Shown here one piece after another: positions 36,110-46,382 of a stretch of 64,000 nucleotides of DNA. Source of the stretch: Cellulophaga algicola DSM 14237 (lineage in GTDB: Bacteria; Bacteroidota; Bacteroidia; Flavobacteriales; Flavobacteriaceae); NCBI RefSeq assembly GCF_000186265.1, contig NC_014934.1:3162001-3226000 (forward strand), given 5' to 3'. The translations under genes and the position numbers were made by a program. The notes beneath the pieces were generated by a model. That model did not search any database. It was not told the DNA's origin and was given only the letters and a program-made list of their open reading frames with translations. Within the stretch, counting starts at the first letter, position 1. Every line of letters begins with the position of its first letter.

Positions 36110-36882
36110 TATACTTTCTCCTTGTTTTTGTTTAATACTTCTTGTGCTAAGCTCAAATAATTTTCTGCTCCTTTACTTGAGGCATCATATTTTATTATAC
36201 TTTCTCCGTAACTAGGAGCTTCACTCAAACGAACATTACGTTGGATGATGGTGTCAAAAACCATTTCGCTAAAATGCTTGCGAACCTCTTCTACCACTTG
36301 ATTTGAAAGTCGTAAACGAGAATCATACATTGTTAATAACATTCCTTCAATATCTAAATCTGGATTGTGAATACGTTGTATGCTTTTAATCGTATTTAAC
36401 AGCTTACCTAGGCCTTCTAATGCAAAATATTCACATTGAATAGGAATGATAACAGAATCAGCAGCTGTTAAAGCATTCAACGTAAGTAAACCTAAAGACG
36501 GCGCACAGTCAATTAAGATATAATCGTATTTTTCTTTAAGCGACAAAATACTTTTTTTCATCATATACTCCCGCTCTTCCTTATCTACCAATTCAATTTC
36601 AATCGCAACTAAATCAATGTGCGCCGGAATTAAATCTACATTAGGAGAAGTGGTTTCAATGATAATTTCTTCTGCAGTCTTCGTATGTTCTAATAGTTGG
36701 TAAGTACCTATTTCGATACTGTCAACATCAATACCTAAACCAGATGTTGCATTTGCTTGGGGATCAGCATCTATTAAAAGTACCTTTTTCTCTAGCACGC
36801 CTAGGGCTGCGGCTAGATTTACAGTTGTAGTGGTTTTGCCTACACCACCTTTTTGATTTGCTATGGCTATTATTTTGCCCAT
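36109..36882 (-). CDS. parA: Chromosome partitioning ATPase ParA
   Basis: Walker-type ATPase that forms the DNA gradient used by ParB. 257 residues. The deviant Walker A KGGVGKTTTT (about 11-20), the DADPQANAT segment and LIDCAPSLG are present. It is the first gene of the parA-parB-DUF5683-dapB-lepB unit. Confidence 0.97.
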   Translation of the reverse strand: MGKIIAIANQKGGVGKTTTTVNLAAALGVLEKKVLLIDADPQANATSGLGIDVDSIEIGTYQLLEHTKTAEEIIIETTSPNVDLIPAHIDLVAIEIELVDKEEREYMMKKSILSLKEKYDYILIDCAPSLGLLTLNALTAADSVIIPIQCEYFALEGLGKLLNTIKSIQRIHNPDLDIEGMLLTMYDSRLRLSNQVVEEVRKHFSEMVFDTIIQRNVRLSEAPSYGESIIKYDASSKGAENYLSLAQEVLNKNKEKV

Positions 36883-37070
36883 AATATAAAGTAAGTTAGG
36901 GGCTAAAATACGATTATTTACATTGCTAAAAAATGTATTTTGTTAACAGTTCGTGAATAAACGTAGCTTATAGCGTTAAAAAAAGTTAATATTTTTAGTT
37001 TGAAACATACAATATCCTAGATTTTAATAAATAACTTAAGGTATTGTATTGATAATCAAACATTTTTAAA
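36883..37070. other. Intergenic region upstream of parA
   Basis: No gene is seen. It should hold the minus-strand promoter of parA, but only a poor -7-like sequence (TATTTTAG, minus, near 36903) was found. Short A/T runs are present; no parS-like palindrome. Confidence 0.5.
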
Positions 37071-37114
37071 ATAAATAGAGAGATGAACGGCTAAAGCTTC
37101 ATCTCTCTATTTAT
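37071..37114 (-). terminator. Hairpin terminator after methylmalonyl-CoA mutase
   Basis: A perfect 17-bp stem (ATAAATAGAGAGATGAA, 37071-37087, with 37098-37114) around a 10-base loop, about 110 bases downstream of the mutase large-subunit stop. The stem is A/T-rich at its base, and on the minus strand it is followed by a T-containing stretch. The remainder of 37115-37225 holds no gene. Confidence 0.65.
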
Positions 37115-37225
37115 ATAAGGGTAAATTTATTTAATTGGTTCTTTTAGTATATTCTATATTCTCAAATTTTTCATTCACTACAATATTTTTTTATTTCCAA
37201 AAGCTTAAATATTCGGGTAAACTTC

Positions 37226-39379
37226 CTAATCTATTAAAATTTCTAAAATCTCAATAGCCGCATCACTAATTTTGGTTCCAGGCCCGTAAATAGCAACAGC
37301 CCCTGCATCATATAAAAATTGATAGTCTTGTTTTGGAATTACACCTCCAACAACCACCATAATATCTTCACGCCCGTATTTTTTTAGTTCTTCTAGTACT
37401 TGAGGTACTAATGTTTTGTGCCCTGCAGCCAACGAAGACACTCCTAAAATGTGTACATCGTTTTCTACAGCCTGTTTGGCAGCTTCTGCTGGAGTTTGGA
37501 ATAATGGACCTATATCTACATCAAATCCAAGATCAGCATAACTTGTAGCAACTACTTTTGCTCCACGGTCATGGCCATCTTGTCCCATTTTTGCGACCAT
37601 TATTCGTGGTCTTCTACCGTCTTTTTTTGCAAAAATATCAGCTAGTTCCCGCGCTTTTTTAAAGCTTTCGTTATTTTGAATCTCTTTAGAATACACGCCT
37701 GTAAATGTTTTAATTACCGCTTTATGCCTGTTATAAACTGCTTCAAGAGCATCACTAATTTCACCCAATGTAGCACGTTCTCTAGCTGCTTCTACCGCTA
37801 AAGCTAATAAATTTTTATTCGTTTCGTTGTCTTCGGTTTTAGCATCTGCTTTTGCTATGGCCGCATTCGTTAATTTTAAAAGTGCAGCTGCTACTTTAGT
37901 TTCATTTCTATCTTTTCTAATTTGTGCTAAGCGTTCTAATTGTTGTCTTCGTACCTCTTGATTATCAACTTCTAAGATATGAAGCGGATCTTCTTTTTCT
38001 AAGCGATAACTATTAACGCCAATTATTTTATCCCGATTGCTATCTATTCTAGCTTGTTTTTTAGCCGCAGCTTCTTCAATACGCATTTTCGGAATTCCCG
38101 CTTCAATAGCTTTGGTCATTCCGCCTAATTCCTCAACCTCTTCTAATAAGGTCCAAGCTTTCTCTGCAATTTCATTGGTTAGCTTTTCTACATAATAACT
38201 GCCTGCCCAAGGATCTACCGTTTTGGTAACCTTAGTTTCTTCCTGAATATAAAGCTGTGTATTTCTTGCTATTCTTGCCGAGAAGTCTGTGGGTAATGCA
38301 ATTGCTTCATCTAAGGCGTTGGTATGTAAGCTTTGTGTGCCACCTAAAACAGCAGCCATAGCTTCAATAGTAGTTCTGGCAACATTATTAAAAGGATCTT
38401 GTTCTGTAAGACTCCAGCCACTAGTTTGGCAATGGGTACGTAGTGCTAATGATTTATCTGTTTTAGGGTGAAATTGTTTTACCAATTTAGCCCAAAGCAT
38501 TCTCCCAGCTCTTAATTTGGCAATTTCCATAAAATGATTCATTCCAATTCCCCAAAAGAAGGATAATCGAGGAGCAAATTCATCTATTTTAAGGCCAGAT
38601 TTTAATCCGGTTCTTATGTATTCTAATCCGTCTGCTAAAGTATATGCTAATTCAATATCTGCAGTAGCTCCGGCCTCTTGCATATGATAACCAGAAATAC
38701 TAATGCTGTTAAATTTCGGCATTTTCTTACTTGTATATTCAAAAATATCAGCAATAATTTGCATGGAGGGCGTAGGAGGGTAGATGTACGTATTACGTAC
38801 CATAAACTCCTTTAGAATATCATTTTGAATAGTTCCAGATAATTGCTCCAAAGAAACACCTTGTTCTTGTGCCGCAACAATATAGAAGGCCAGGATAGGT
38901 AAAACAGCTCCATTCATGGTCATGGAAACCGACATTTTATCTAAGGGAATACCGTCAAACAAAATTTTCATATCTTCTACAGAATCAATGGCAACACCTG
39001 CTTTTCCAACATCACCAACAACACGCTCATGGTCACTATCATATCCTCTGTGGGTAGGTAAATCAAAAGCTACAGAAAGTCCTTTTTGGCCTGCTTCTAA
39101 ATTACGCCTGTAAAAGGCATTACTTTCTTCCGCAGTAGAAAATCCTGCATACTGTCTAATCGTCCAAGGCCTTAAAACATACATGGTAGAATAAGGGCCT
39201 CTTAAATAAGGAGGGATACCAGCTGAAAAATTTAAGTGTTCTAAATTTTTTAAGTCTTCTTTGCTATAGGATGATTTTATATCAATTCCTTCCGCAGTTT
39301 CGAATGTACTGGGAGTTGTTATTTTTTTATCTTCAGAAGAAGTATTTAATGTGATATGTTGAAGGTCTTTTCTATTCAT
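37226..39379 (-). CDS. scpA: Methylmalonyl-CoA mutase large subunit
   Basis: Adenosylcobalamin enzyme that interconverts methylmalonyl-CoA and succinyl-CoA. 717 residues. The N-terminal TIM-barrel has [18 protein letters not shown], and the C-terminal ~130 residues form the B12-binding domain with GQDGHDRG (DxHxxG cobalt ligand), SSLAAGH and VVGGVIP. It overlaps the small subunit gene by eight bases; the two form the heterodimer used for propionyl-CoA metabolism. Confidence 0.97.
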   Translation of the reverse strand: MNRKDLQHITLNTSSEDKKITTPSTFETAEGIDIKSSYSKEDLKNLEHLNFSAGIPPYLRGPYSTMYVLRPWTIRQYAGFSTAEESNAFYRRNLEAGQKGLSVAFDLPTHRGYDSDHERVVGDVGKAGVAIDSVEDMKILFDGIPLDKMSVSMTMNGAVLPILAFYIVAAQEQGVSLEQLSGTIQNDILKEFMVRNTYIYPPTPSMQIIADIFEYTSKKMPKFNSISISGYHMQEAGATADIELAYTLADGLEYIRTGLKSGLKIDEFAPRLSFFWGIGMNHFMEIAKLRAGRMLWAKLVKQFHPKTDKSLALRTHCQTSGWSLTEQDPFNNVARTTIEAMAAVLGGTQSLHTNALDEAIALPTDFSARIARNTQLYIQEETKVTKTVDPWAGSYYVEKLTNEIAEKAWTLLEEVEELGGMTKAIEAGIPKMRIEEAAAKKQARIDSNRDKIIGVNSYRLEKEDPLHILEVDNQEVRRQQLERLAQIRKDRNETKVAAALLKLTNAAIAKADAKTEDNETNKNLLALAVEAARERATLGEISDALEAVYNRHKAVIKTFTGVYSKEIQNNESFKKARELADIFAKKDGRRPRIMVAKMGQDGHDRGAKVVATSYADLGFDVDIGPLFQTPAEAAKQAVENDVHILGVSSLAAGHKTLVPQVLEELKKYGREDIMVVVGGVIPKQDYQFLYDAGAVAIYGPGTKISDAAIEILEILID

Positions 39380-40742
39380 TTTCCAACCTTTTTTGTTCTA
39401 TTGCTTCCGATAATCTTCTTTCGATAATTGGTTCTATACTGCTTTTTCTAGGCTTGTTTTTAGCAAAAGGAAATAATTCTAAATCTCCTTTCATTTTGTC
39501 TAAGCTAGATTCGTATTTATTGGTACCTACTAGAATCAATTTTTTACAATCAAATAAATCTTGCTCTTTTTGCGCGCTTTCCTTAATTTTTTTCTGAATG
39601 GTATTCGCTTTTAGCTGACTTAAGAATCCGCCTCCTTTTTCTAGTTCTTTAAAAAGTTCTAGTGCTTTATCGGCGAGTTGTTTTGTTAAGCTTTCTATAT
39701 AGTATGAACCGTCTGCAGGGTTGTTAGTTTTATCAAAATAACTTTCTTCTTTGAGTATAATTAATTGGTTGCGTGCAATACGTTCTGCAAAATCATTAGA
39801 TTTATGATAAATAACATCATAGGGTAAATTGCAAACTGCATCAGCACTGCCTAATATGGCCGACATGCATTCCGTTGTACTGCGGAGCATATTGGAATTA
39901 TAATCATAAAGTGTTTTATTTCTTTTCGTAGTAACAGCCAAAATATGACAATTTTCGGGAGCGCCATACGCAGCTGCTAATGTTTTGTAGAGTAAACGTA
40001 AGGCTCTAATTTTTGCAATTTCAAAAAAATAATTGCTGCCAATAGCTATTTTAAAATTGATGCTGAAACTAGAGATGTTCGCTTCTGGAATTCTATTTAG
40101 ATATTCATTGGCATGGGCTAAACTGTACGCTAATTGCTGTACAAGATTTGCTCCTGCATTTTGGTAATTGGTAGCATCCAGTGTTAATGTGTTTGTGTTA
40201 GCTGCAACAGCATCAAACTGTAAAAAATCTTCTTCAGAATTTGTATGCCAATTACCAGATGTTGTAAGGTGATGAATAATATCAACATTAAAATAAAATT
40301 TGGCGCCTACGCTACTTAAAAATTCATTAGCTATAGTACTGTACGTTGCAGAAATAAATTGAAAATCGAAATAAAACACGATCTGTTGGGGATCGATGTT
40401 TTTTAAGAGTAGCGCTATAGATACCTTTTCATTTGGAATGGTAAATAAAATGCTCTCAGCTCCTTTTTGTAGTGCTTTTATAGCTTTTTTGTTTGCTATT
40501 TCTTCATGACCAGCATAAATTGCTTGCGTAATACTCCAAGGTTTTAAAGGCGTGGGGATAGCATTTTTAATACAAGTATCTTCAGAATTATAGAAAGGTT
40601 TTACTTTTATACCTTCTAGAGATTCCCATACTACACATTCGTTGTAATCTTTTCCTTTTAAATCAAACTGAATTTTTTGCTTCCACTGTTGGGTAGAAAC
40701 ATCATTAAATTCACTAAAAAGGTTAGATTTACTCATCTTCAT
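39372..40742 (-). CDS. mutA: Methylmalonyl-CoA mutase small subunit
   Basis: Non-catalytic partner of the large mutase subunit. 456 residues, with the mutase barrel region but no C-terminal DxHxxG cobalamin site. Conserved mutase segments such as [22 protein letters not shown] and [14 protein letters not shown] are visible. It overlaps the FtsB-like gene upstream by 14 bases. Confidence 0.93.
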   Translation of the reverse strand: MKMSKSNLFSEFNDVSTQQWKQKIQFDLKGKDYNECVVWESLEGIKVKPFYNSEDTCIKNAIPTPLKPWSITQAIYAGHEEIANKKAIKALQKGAESILFTIPNEKVSIALLLKNIDPQQIVFYFDFQFISATYSTIANEFLSSVGAKFYFNVDIIHHLTTSGNWHTNSEEDFLQFDAVAANTNTLTLDATNYQNAGANLVQQLAYSLAHANEYLNRIPEANISSFSINFKIAIGSNYFFEIAKIRALRLLYKTLAAAYGAPENCHILAVTTKRNKTLYDYNSNMLRSTTECMSAILGSADAVCNLPYDVIYHKSNDFAERIARNQLIILKEESYFDKTNNPADGSYYIESLTKQLADKALELFKELEKGGGFLSQLKANTIQKKIKESAQKEQDLFDCKKLILVGTNKYESSLDKMKGDLELFPFAKNKPRKSSIEPIIERRLSEAIEQKRLENE

Positions 40743-41061
40743 TGGTTTTTAAGCTATCTTCATATTCTATCAAATAGATCTCTTCGTTTTTTCTTTTTAG
40801 ATAGTATTGCTCTCTTGCAAATTTTTTAAGTTCGTCTTTATTAGATAATTTTTCTATAATTATTTTATCCTTTACTATTTCATTTTGCAAGTACTCTTTA
40901 GTTTTCTCGAGTTTATTAATTTCTTTTTTCAGCTCAAGATGTATCAAATAAGAATTTGTATCAAAAAAAAGCATCCAAATAAGAAACACAGTAAGCACCA
41001 ATACATACATGTTGGTGACAATAGAAAACCATTTTTTCTTTTTTAACTCCTTAATTTTCAT
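40729..41061 (-). CDS. FtsB/DivIC-like septum formation initiator
   Basis: A 110-residue single-pass membrane protein: basic N-terminus, one transmembrane helix (about 17-34), then a coiled coil (about 40-85) with a short C-terminal FAREQYYLKRKNEEIY. This is the layout of the FtsB/DivIC divisome family. It sits between udk and the mutase genes, in one minus-strand operon. Confidence 0.85.
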   Translation of the reverse strand: MKIKELKKKKWFSIVTNMYVLVLTVFLIWMLFFDTNSYLIHLELKKEINKLEKTKEYLQNEIVKDKIIIEKLSNKDELKKFAREQYYLKRKNEEIYLIEYEDSLKTNEDE

Positions 41062-41087
41062 CGAGTGTGTATCGTGAGGTTACTAAA

Positions 41088-41696
41088 TTACACCAATTTT
41101 TCGTTTATAATACTCTTTACTATTTCTACGGCAACAGTATTATATTTATTGTTGGGAATAATAATATCTGAGTATTCTTTAGAGGGTTCAATAAACTCTT
41201 CGTGCATAGGTTTAATTATAGACTGATACTTGCTGATAGTTTCATCAAGATCCCAACCACGTTCATTTACATCTCTTTTTAAGCGTCTAATGAGGCGTTC
41301 ATCAGAATCTGCATGTACGAATATTTTAATATCGAACATTTTTCTAATTTCAGGATTGGTAAGAATTAAAATACCTTCTACAATCATAACTTTTCTAGGA
41401 TGTGTAGGCACCGTTTCATCTGTTCTATTGCATTCTAAAAATGAATATACGGGTTGCTGTATCGATTTACCATCACGTAAATCTTTTAAATGTTGTGTTA
41501 ATAATTCAAAATCTATGGAATTAGGATGGTCAAAATTTGTTTTACGACGGTCCTGAAGTGTTAAATGTGATAAGTCGTTATAGTACGAATCTTGAGAGAT
41601 AACGCCAACTTCGCCTATTGGAAGTTCGTTAATTATCTGATTTACAACCGTAGTCTTTCCACAGCCAGTTCCTCCCGCAATTCCAATTATGAGCAT
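41088..41696 (-). CDS. udk: Uridine kinase
   Basis: Pyrimidine salvage kinase that phosphorylates uridine and cytidine. 202 residues. Walker A GIAGGTGCGKTT (about 5-16), SQDSYYNDL, FDHPNSIDFELL, and the lid region HADSDERLIRRLKRD are typical. It heads an operon with the FtsB-like and mutase genes and has a consensus promoter. Confidence 0.96.
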   Translation of the reverse strand: MLIIGIAGGTGCGKTTVVNQIINELPIGEVGVISQDSYYNDLSHLTLQDRRKTNFDHPNSIDFELLTQHLKDLRDGKSIQQPVYSFLECNRTDETVPTHPRKVMIVEGILILTNPEIRKMFDIKIFVHADSDERLIRRLKRDVNERGWDLDETISKYQSIIKPMHEEFIEPSKEYSDIIIPNNKYNTVAVEIVKSIINEKLV

Positions 41697-41713
41697 TTCA
41701 ATGAATTTTGTGA

Positions 41714-41742
41714 CAAAAATAGGTATTTGAAATAGAATACAA
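41714..41742 (-). promoter_or_regulatory. Consensus promoter of the udk operon
   Basis: On the minus strand, TTG (41740-41742), an 18-base spacer, then TATTTTTG (41714-41721), 17 bases before the udk ATG. This is a full match to the Bacteroidota promoter consensus. Confidence 0.75.
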
Positions 41743-41879
41743 AGTACGAAATGATAAATAGGATTGTGGATAATAGCTTAAAGCATATAAAAATAAAAGC
41801 ATCTTAAAATTCTAGTAATTAAACATTATTTTAACAGAAATGATTAAGTAAAAGAACCTTCTTAGACTGCGCTTATTGC

Positions 41880-41887
41880 TACTTTTG
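41880..41887 (+). promoter_or_regulatory. -7 box abutting the Bcr/CflA gene start
   Basis: TACTTTTG matches TAnnTTTG and ends four bases before the ATG at 41892, so transcription would start at or just after the start codon. No TTG is found at 17-19 bases upstream. Confidence 0.4.
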
Positions 41888-41891
41888 CAGG

Positions 41892-43100
41892 ATGAAAAAA
41901 GTGAGTGCCAAACCTAATTTTGAATTTATTGCTTTAATGGCATCTTTAATGTCTATTGTAGCCTTGTCTATAGATGCATTATTACCGGCATTGTCTGATA
42001 TTGGTGTAGCTATTAATAATGTGAATTCTACAGATCATCAGCTTTTAATTACCATGATTTTCTTAGGTCTAGGTGTAGGGCAGTTATTTTTTGGACCATT
42101 ATCAGATAGTTTTGGTCGTAAACCCATTGTGTATATTGGCTTTTTCATCTTCATCATAGCAAGTTTTATTTGTGTGTTTGCTACCTCATTAGAAGTAATG
42201 ATTATCGGTAGAATTTTGCAGGGTATTGGTTTATCTGCAGCTCGGACTATTTCAATTGCTATTATTAGAGATACTTATGAGGGTAATCATATGGCTAAAG
42301 TAATGTCTTTTGTTACAGCATTCTTTATTTTGGTTCCTGTTATTGCGCCGGCATTTGGAAAAATTATCCTAGAAACCATGGGCTGGGAAGCAATTTTTTA
42401 TATGCAAGTATTTTTTGCATTAGTTATAGGGATATGGTTTTGGAGAAGGCAAAAAGAAACCTTACATCCAGAATATAAAGTAAAATTTACTAGTCGCGTT
42501 TTTATAAGTGGCGTAAAAGAATTGGTAAAACATAAAGAAACATTAGCGTGTACCACAATTTCTGGTTTAATAACGGGAGCCTTTTTAGTGTATTTAAGTT
42601 CCGCACAACATGTTTTTGAAGATCAATATAATTTAAAAGAAACCTTTCCTTATTTATTTGCGGCATTAGCCGTTTTTATAGGAACCTCTACTTTTTTGAA
42701 CGGAACCTTAGTATTGCGGTTCGGAATGCGAAAATTGGCTTTTATAGCCCTCATTAGTTTTACTACGTTGTCTTTAGCTTATGTGGTGTTATTTTGGGGA
42801 AGTGCGAATCCAAGCGTTATTATCGTGATGATTTTTTTATCCTTGATCTTCTTTTGTTTAGGATTTATATGGGGAAATATGCGTTCTATTGCTATGGAAC
42901 CAATAGGGCATATAGCGGGAATAGGCGCAGCTATCACAGGATTTATTTCTACGGTAGTTTCAATCCCTATAGCAACATTTATAGGGAGTTACGTAACCAT
43001 TACCGTGTTGCCATTGTTTATAGGCTTGAGTGGATGTGGAATACTAGCCTTACTAATTTTCTTATCCTTTAGACAAGGACCATCAGAAGTGGTAATTTAA
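41892..43100 (+). CDS. Bcr/CflA family MFS drug-efflux transporter
   Basis: A 402-residue inner-membrane protein with 12 predicted transmembrane segments. The first contains LSIDALLPAL; the family motif A reads GPLSDSFGRKP (about 74-84), and GRILQGIGLSAARTISIAIIRD (in two segments) matches Bcr/CflA transporters that export drugs such as bicyclomycin or sulfonamides by proton antiport. The ATG at 41892 gives the usual short N-terminus before the first helix. Confidence 0.93.
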   Translation: MKKVSAKPNFEFIALMASLMSIVALSIDALLPALSDIGVAINNVNSTDHQLLITMIFLGLGVGQLFFGPLSDSFGRKPIVYIGFFIFIIASFICVFATSLEVMIIGRILQGIGLSAARTISIAIIRDTYEGNHMAKVMSFVTAFFILVPVIAPAFGKIILETMGWEAIFYMQVFFALVIGIWFWRRQKETLHPEYKVKFTSRVFISGVKELVKHKETLACTTISGLITGAFLVYLSSAQHVFEDQYNLKETFPYLFAALAVFIGTSTFLNGTLVLRFGMRKLAFIALISFTTLSLAYVVLFWGSANPSVIIVMIFLSLIFFCLGFIWGNMRSIAMEPIGHIAGIGAAITGFISTVVSIPIATFIGSYVTITVLPLFIGLSGCGILALLIFLSFRQGPSEVVI

Positions 43101-43139
43101 GGGTAAACCTTATCTTGTTTTTTCAGTGCGGCAAGCGTA

Positions 43140-43871
43140 TTAAAACTGCATGCCGTCTTCACATTTGGTACTATCCCACCGTTGAACTAAGAAATTTTTG
43201 AAGCTTGTATTGTTTTGTACAGTATCACTCATCGTAAAATCACCACCATATGAGTCTTCTGATCCACACATGATCATGGTTTCGCCCCTTAATGCATATT
43301 TTTCATTGTCCTCATACATAATTATTTTTAAGGAACTAGGATCCATTCCTCCACGACAAACAACTAGGTAAGGTATGCTGATTTCTGAAATGCCATCCTC
43401 ATCTATATCCGTAATGGTGGTTGCTTTCGCTAAAAATCCAATATGCCAATCTACTCCAAAACATGCTGTATAATCGTAGATTTTCCATTTTCTTTGATAA
43501 GTAGATTCTCCCTTTTTTTTGGTGAATAAATAGGCGTAGAGCTCTGCTTTATCTTGTACCATATAGTCTGTTCCATTATCCTCATAATCTTTCCAGTTAA
43601 AATGGCCTGTTACGGTTTGTATCAAAATGTTATTTCCTAATGCATCTTCCCAGTGTAACGCTTCTACAACGGTACCTCTAAAATCTAGCGTCTTAGGAAT
43701 ATCATCATAACTTAGCGTATCTATTTTAATTTTAGTACTAGAATTAGCACTATCCCAAATGCCCAACCACAAGTCGGGTTCTAAGGTGCTAATTTTTTCT
43801 AAATGTGTTTCTGATTGTGCGATTGTGATACTGGTAATTGTAATAAAGAATAGAGTTATGATACTTTTCAT
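43140..43871 (-). CDS. Exported protein of unknown function
   Basis: A 243-residue protein with a signal peptide ending SITIAQSE. No family was recognised with confidence. The body is beta-rich with many Trp, Tyr and Asp residues, a DIDEDGISEISIPYLV stretch that resembles an FG-GAP/calcium-loop sequence (DxDxDG), and several Cys residues (CRGGMD, CGSEDSYGG). It is probably periplasmic or surface-exposed. The gene converges with the Bcr/CflA gene without an obvious terminator. Confidence 0.7.
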   Translation of the reverse strand: MKSIITLFFITITSITIAQSETHLEKISTLEPDLWLGIWDSANSSTKIKIDTLSYDDIPKTLDFRGTVVEALHWEDALGNNILIQTVTGHFNWKDYEDNGTDYMVQDKAELYAYLFTKKKGESTYQRKWKIYDYTACFGVDWHIGFLAKATTITDIDEDGISEISIPYLVVCRGGMDPSSLKIIMYEDNEKYALRGETMIMCGSEDSYGGDFTMSDTVQNNTSFKNFLVQRWDSTKCEDGMQF

Positions 43872-43923
43872 TGTACTAAGGTTGCGGTAATTATATGTAT
43901 TTATAGTTGCTTAAAACTTACGT

Positions 43924-45135
43924 TTATGTACTGGTTTGAACAGCATCCCAATCTTGGTTTTGGTGGTTCGTAAGCCAGTTTAATGCATAATGTCTTTCAT
44001 ATACAACACTTGGGTTTATGCCTCCTGAGACTTCGGTGTCCTTTATTCTAGCAGCTACACAAGCCCAATTCATTCGGTACGTTTTGTCTAATTCGTCTAG
44101 AATCTGCAAAATATGTTTTGGTTGTACTAATTTTTCAAATTCTGCTCTTGAAGGCTGAAAAATGAAACTTACAATAGCGCTTACATCGCAAATTTCGTCA
44201 GGATATTTTAATTCTTCGGTTACGCCTAAGGCCCATAAGACTACATACAAGCTTTCATAGCGCCAAGTGGCGTAAGCTCTTTCTTGATCGCTTAAGGTTG
44301 CTGTGGTGTATATAAAAGTTTCATAGGGCGAAAAACTATCAATTTGCTTAGCTTCAACAGTTTTTATCAAATGTTCTTGTTCTACGCCTTCTCCTTTAGC
44401 AGCAATTACGAGTAAGGCATAGGCTCTATCTATTAGCTCTTTTTTAGTTCTAAGTATAGTTTCTGTAGAAGTGGGGGAGCAGGGTAAATTATTATTGACT
44501 TTAATACCTTTATTTTCTAAGAATGATGCTGATTTTTCTTTGCGTTCTATTTGTTCCTTGGTATAGCTTTCTGCAGGTTGATCGTGATATTTTGCATCTA
44601 CATTAACTTCTAATTCTTGAATTTCACAAGCACCAGTGCTATCAATAATTAAATCTAAGTTCTTATCAGCAAAATATTGCCCGCTAGATTTTGTGAAAAG
44701 CGTATTGGGTTGTGCAAAAATAAAGGCATCTAATTCTTGTGCCATTTCTCGTAAAACAACTTCAAATTCATTAGTTATATCTGGTTCTGCCATAAAAGAA
44801 ATTTCGCAGTTAGCGGACTTTACTTTATGTAAAAATTTATTTTTTATAGCTTCATTATCTGCCGGAAATGCTTGAATATAATTTACCATACCGTCTAAGT
44901 TTTGTGTAAGACTACACGTAACCTTATCTAAAGTGTAGGAAGGGTTTTTTCTTTGATGGTAGTTTATTTTTAAAGATTTAGACTTGCTGAAGAAACCCCC
45001 TTTGAGTATGGCTGTTATAGATTTATTTTCTTCCTGATCATTTAAATCAATATGAGCTTTTGGCAGGTGTTTTTTGAGCAATTCTACAATTTTCTCAAAT
45101 TCTAATTTGTGGCTATAAAGGGTGCAATTTTCCAT
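43924..45135 (-). CDS. DUF4272 domain protein
   Basis: A 403-residue soluble protein. The C-terminal half (about 205-400) matches DUF4272: RTKKELIDRAYALLVIAAKG, YATWRYESLYVVLWALGV, the PSRAEFEK region and a final MNWACVAARIKD...VYERHYALNWL. The N-terminal half has no recognised domain. Function is unknown. The next gene upstream on the strand is an unrelated small membrane protein gene. Confidence 0.8.
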   Translation of the reverse strand: MENCTLYSHKLEFEKIVELLKKHLPKAHIDLNDQEENKSITAILKGGFFSKSKSLKINYHQRKNPSYTLDKVTCSLTQNLDGMVNYIQAFPADNEAIKNKFLHKVKSANCEISFMAEPDITNEFEVVLREMAQELDAFIFAQPNTLFTKSSGQYFADKNLDLIIDSTGACEIQELEVNVDAKYHDQPAESYTKEQIERKEKSASFLENKGIKVNNNLPCSPTSTETILRTKKELIDRAYALLVIAAKGEGVEQEHLIKTVEAKQIDSFSPYETFIYTTATLSDQERAYATWRYESLYVVLWALGVTEELKYPDEICDVSAIVSFIFQPSRAEFEKLVQPKHILQILDELDKTYRMNWACVAARIKDTEVSGGINPSVVYERHYALNWLTNHQNQDWDAVQTST

Positions 45136-45190
45136 GTACTCTGTAGATTTTTTTTAATAATGTGCAGTTATCTAGGGTAAAGAGTTTGAG

Positions 45191-45910
45191 TTATTTTCTG
45201 AATAATCTAATTTTATTCTCCAATTCCTTAGAAGATACGTTTAATTTGTCAATGTTGTACTCTATGTCTTGTTTTGCTGTGATACGCGATATCACTAAAT
45301 ATTTAGAGACATGTTTTTTGGGTACTTTTTTTAGAGATATCATTAAAATATCTTGCCAATAAATAATACTTTGGTCTATAATTGTAATGCCATTAGCATC
45401 GATTAATATTCTAGTCTTATTTAGTTTTTTTTGAAAATACTTAAATGGTTTAATAATGCTGAGAATTAAACCAATTATGGCACAAATTAAGATTGCGTTA
45501 GTGGAAGATATTGAGTTAATAGTACCTTTAGCAAGAGGAAAGAGCCTTCCTATAAATAATATTATAACAAGGAAACTAAGAAGTTGATAAAAAGAAAAAC
45601 TATTTTTTAATTCAATTTTTTTAGGAGCCTGAGTTTTATTATCAGGAGTTGTTTTGGGATATTCATAATATGTAACTCTAGTTTTAAACAGGTTGTCTGT
45701 AAAATTCTCAGATCTGCTTACCAAGTTTTCATGAAATAACCTTTTCTCTTGTAATAATTTATTCCTTTCTTCCTCATCAAAATTATAGTCAGGACAATAT
45801 GTTTCAAAAGTAGGAGCAGCATCTGTTATGCTACAATAGATGCCCTCTTGGAGTGTATAAGTTCTATTTTTGCATACCATACAGAATGATAGTTGGTAAT
45901 CTTTGCTCAT
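45191..45910 (-). CDS. Membrane protein with an N-terminal zinc-ribbon-like segment
   Basis: A 239-residue protein. The N-terminus carries paired cysteines (FCMVCKN, later YCSI and YCPDYNF), which suggests a small metal site. Two transmembrane segments lie near residues 103-120 and 130-150. The C-terminal ~85 residues are a basic soluble domain (RILIDANGITI, YWQDILMISLKK) resembling PH-like bacterial domains. No family was assigned with confidence. Confidence 0.7.
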   Translation of the reverse strand: MSKDYQLSFCMVCKNRTYTLQEGIYCSITDAAPTFETYCPDYNFDEEERNKLLQEKRLFHENLVSRSENFTDNLFKTRVTYYEYPKTTPDNKTQAPKKIELKNSFSFYQLLSFLVIILFIGRLFPLAKGTINSISSTNAILICAIIGLILSIIKPFKYFQKKLNKTRILIDANGITIIDQSIIYWQDILMISLKKVPKKHVSKYLVISRITAKQDIEYNIDKLNVSSKELENKIRLFRK

Positions 45911-46382
45911 GATTATAGGCTATAATGTAGTGTTAAATAGAAACAATTAATTTTTGTAAAGAGTTCATTTAATAGGATAACGCTATCTGTTAATTTTTAT
46001 TTTTCTTTTTTTTTATGTTGAATAGATGCTAAAATTTAATGGTTCTTAATGATTTTTAGTCAATGTCTTTTATATACCATAGTCTAAGGCGCTCCCGTTT
46101 GTTGGTAATTGAAAGAACCGAAAATTGAACGATGGTCATTTTTTACATTAACCGTTATTCTATAGGTAGTTATGGGGTAAAACTAGGATCAAATTTTACA
46201 CCAATTTTAAAAGTGCTAGGCTACGCTCTACATCATCAAAATTATACGGTATTCTTTAAAAGTTTTATTTTTAAATGGGATGGTTTTAAACTTCACTTTT
46301 TTTATTTTATTGTTCTGCTAAGACTTCGTCTAAAAAATCATCAAATTATACTTCATTTTTCTGTGCTTTTCATTTTGGTAAT
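45911..46382. other. Intergenic region without a convincing gene
   Basis: AT-rich stretch upstream of the 239-residue gene and downstream of the DUF2723-like gene. A plus-strand frame (46132-46386) of 84 codons is highly hydrophobic and Leu/Phe/Ile-rich without any recognisable pattern, and was not accepted. No hairpin terminator or repeat was noticed. Confidence 0.5.

Noticed and set aside
36883-37070. parS centromere near parA
   Set aside because: No palindrome like the conserved parS consensus was recognised here or elsewhere in the window.
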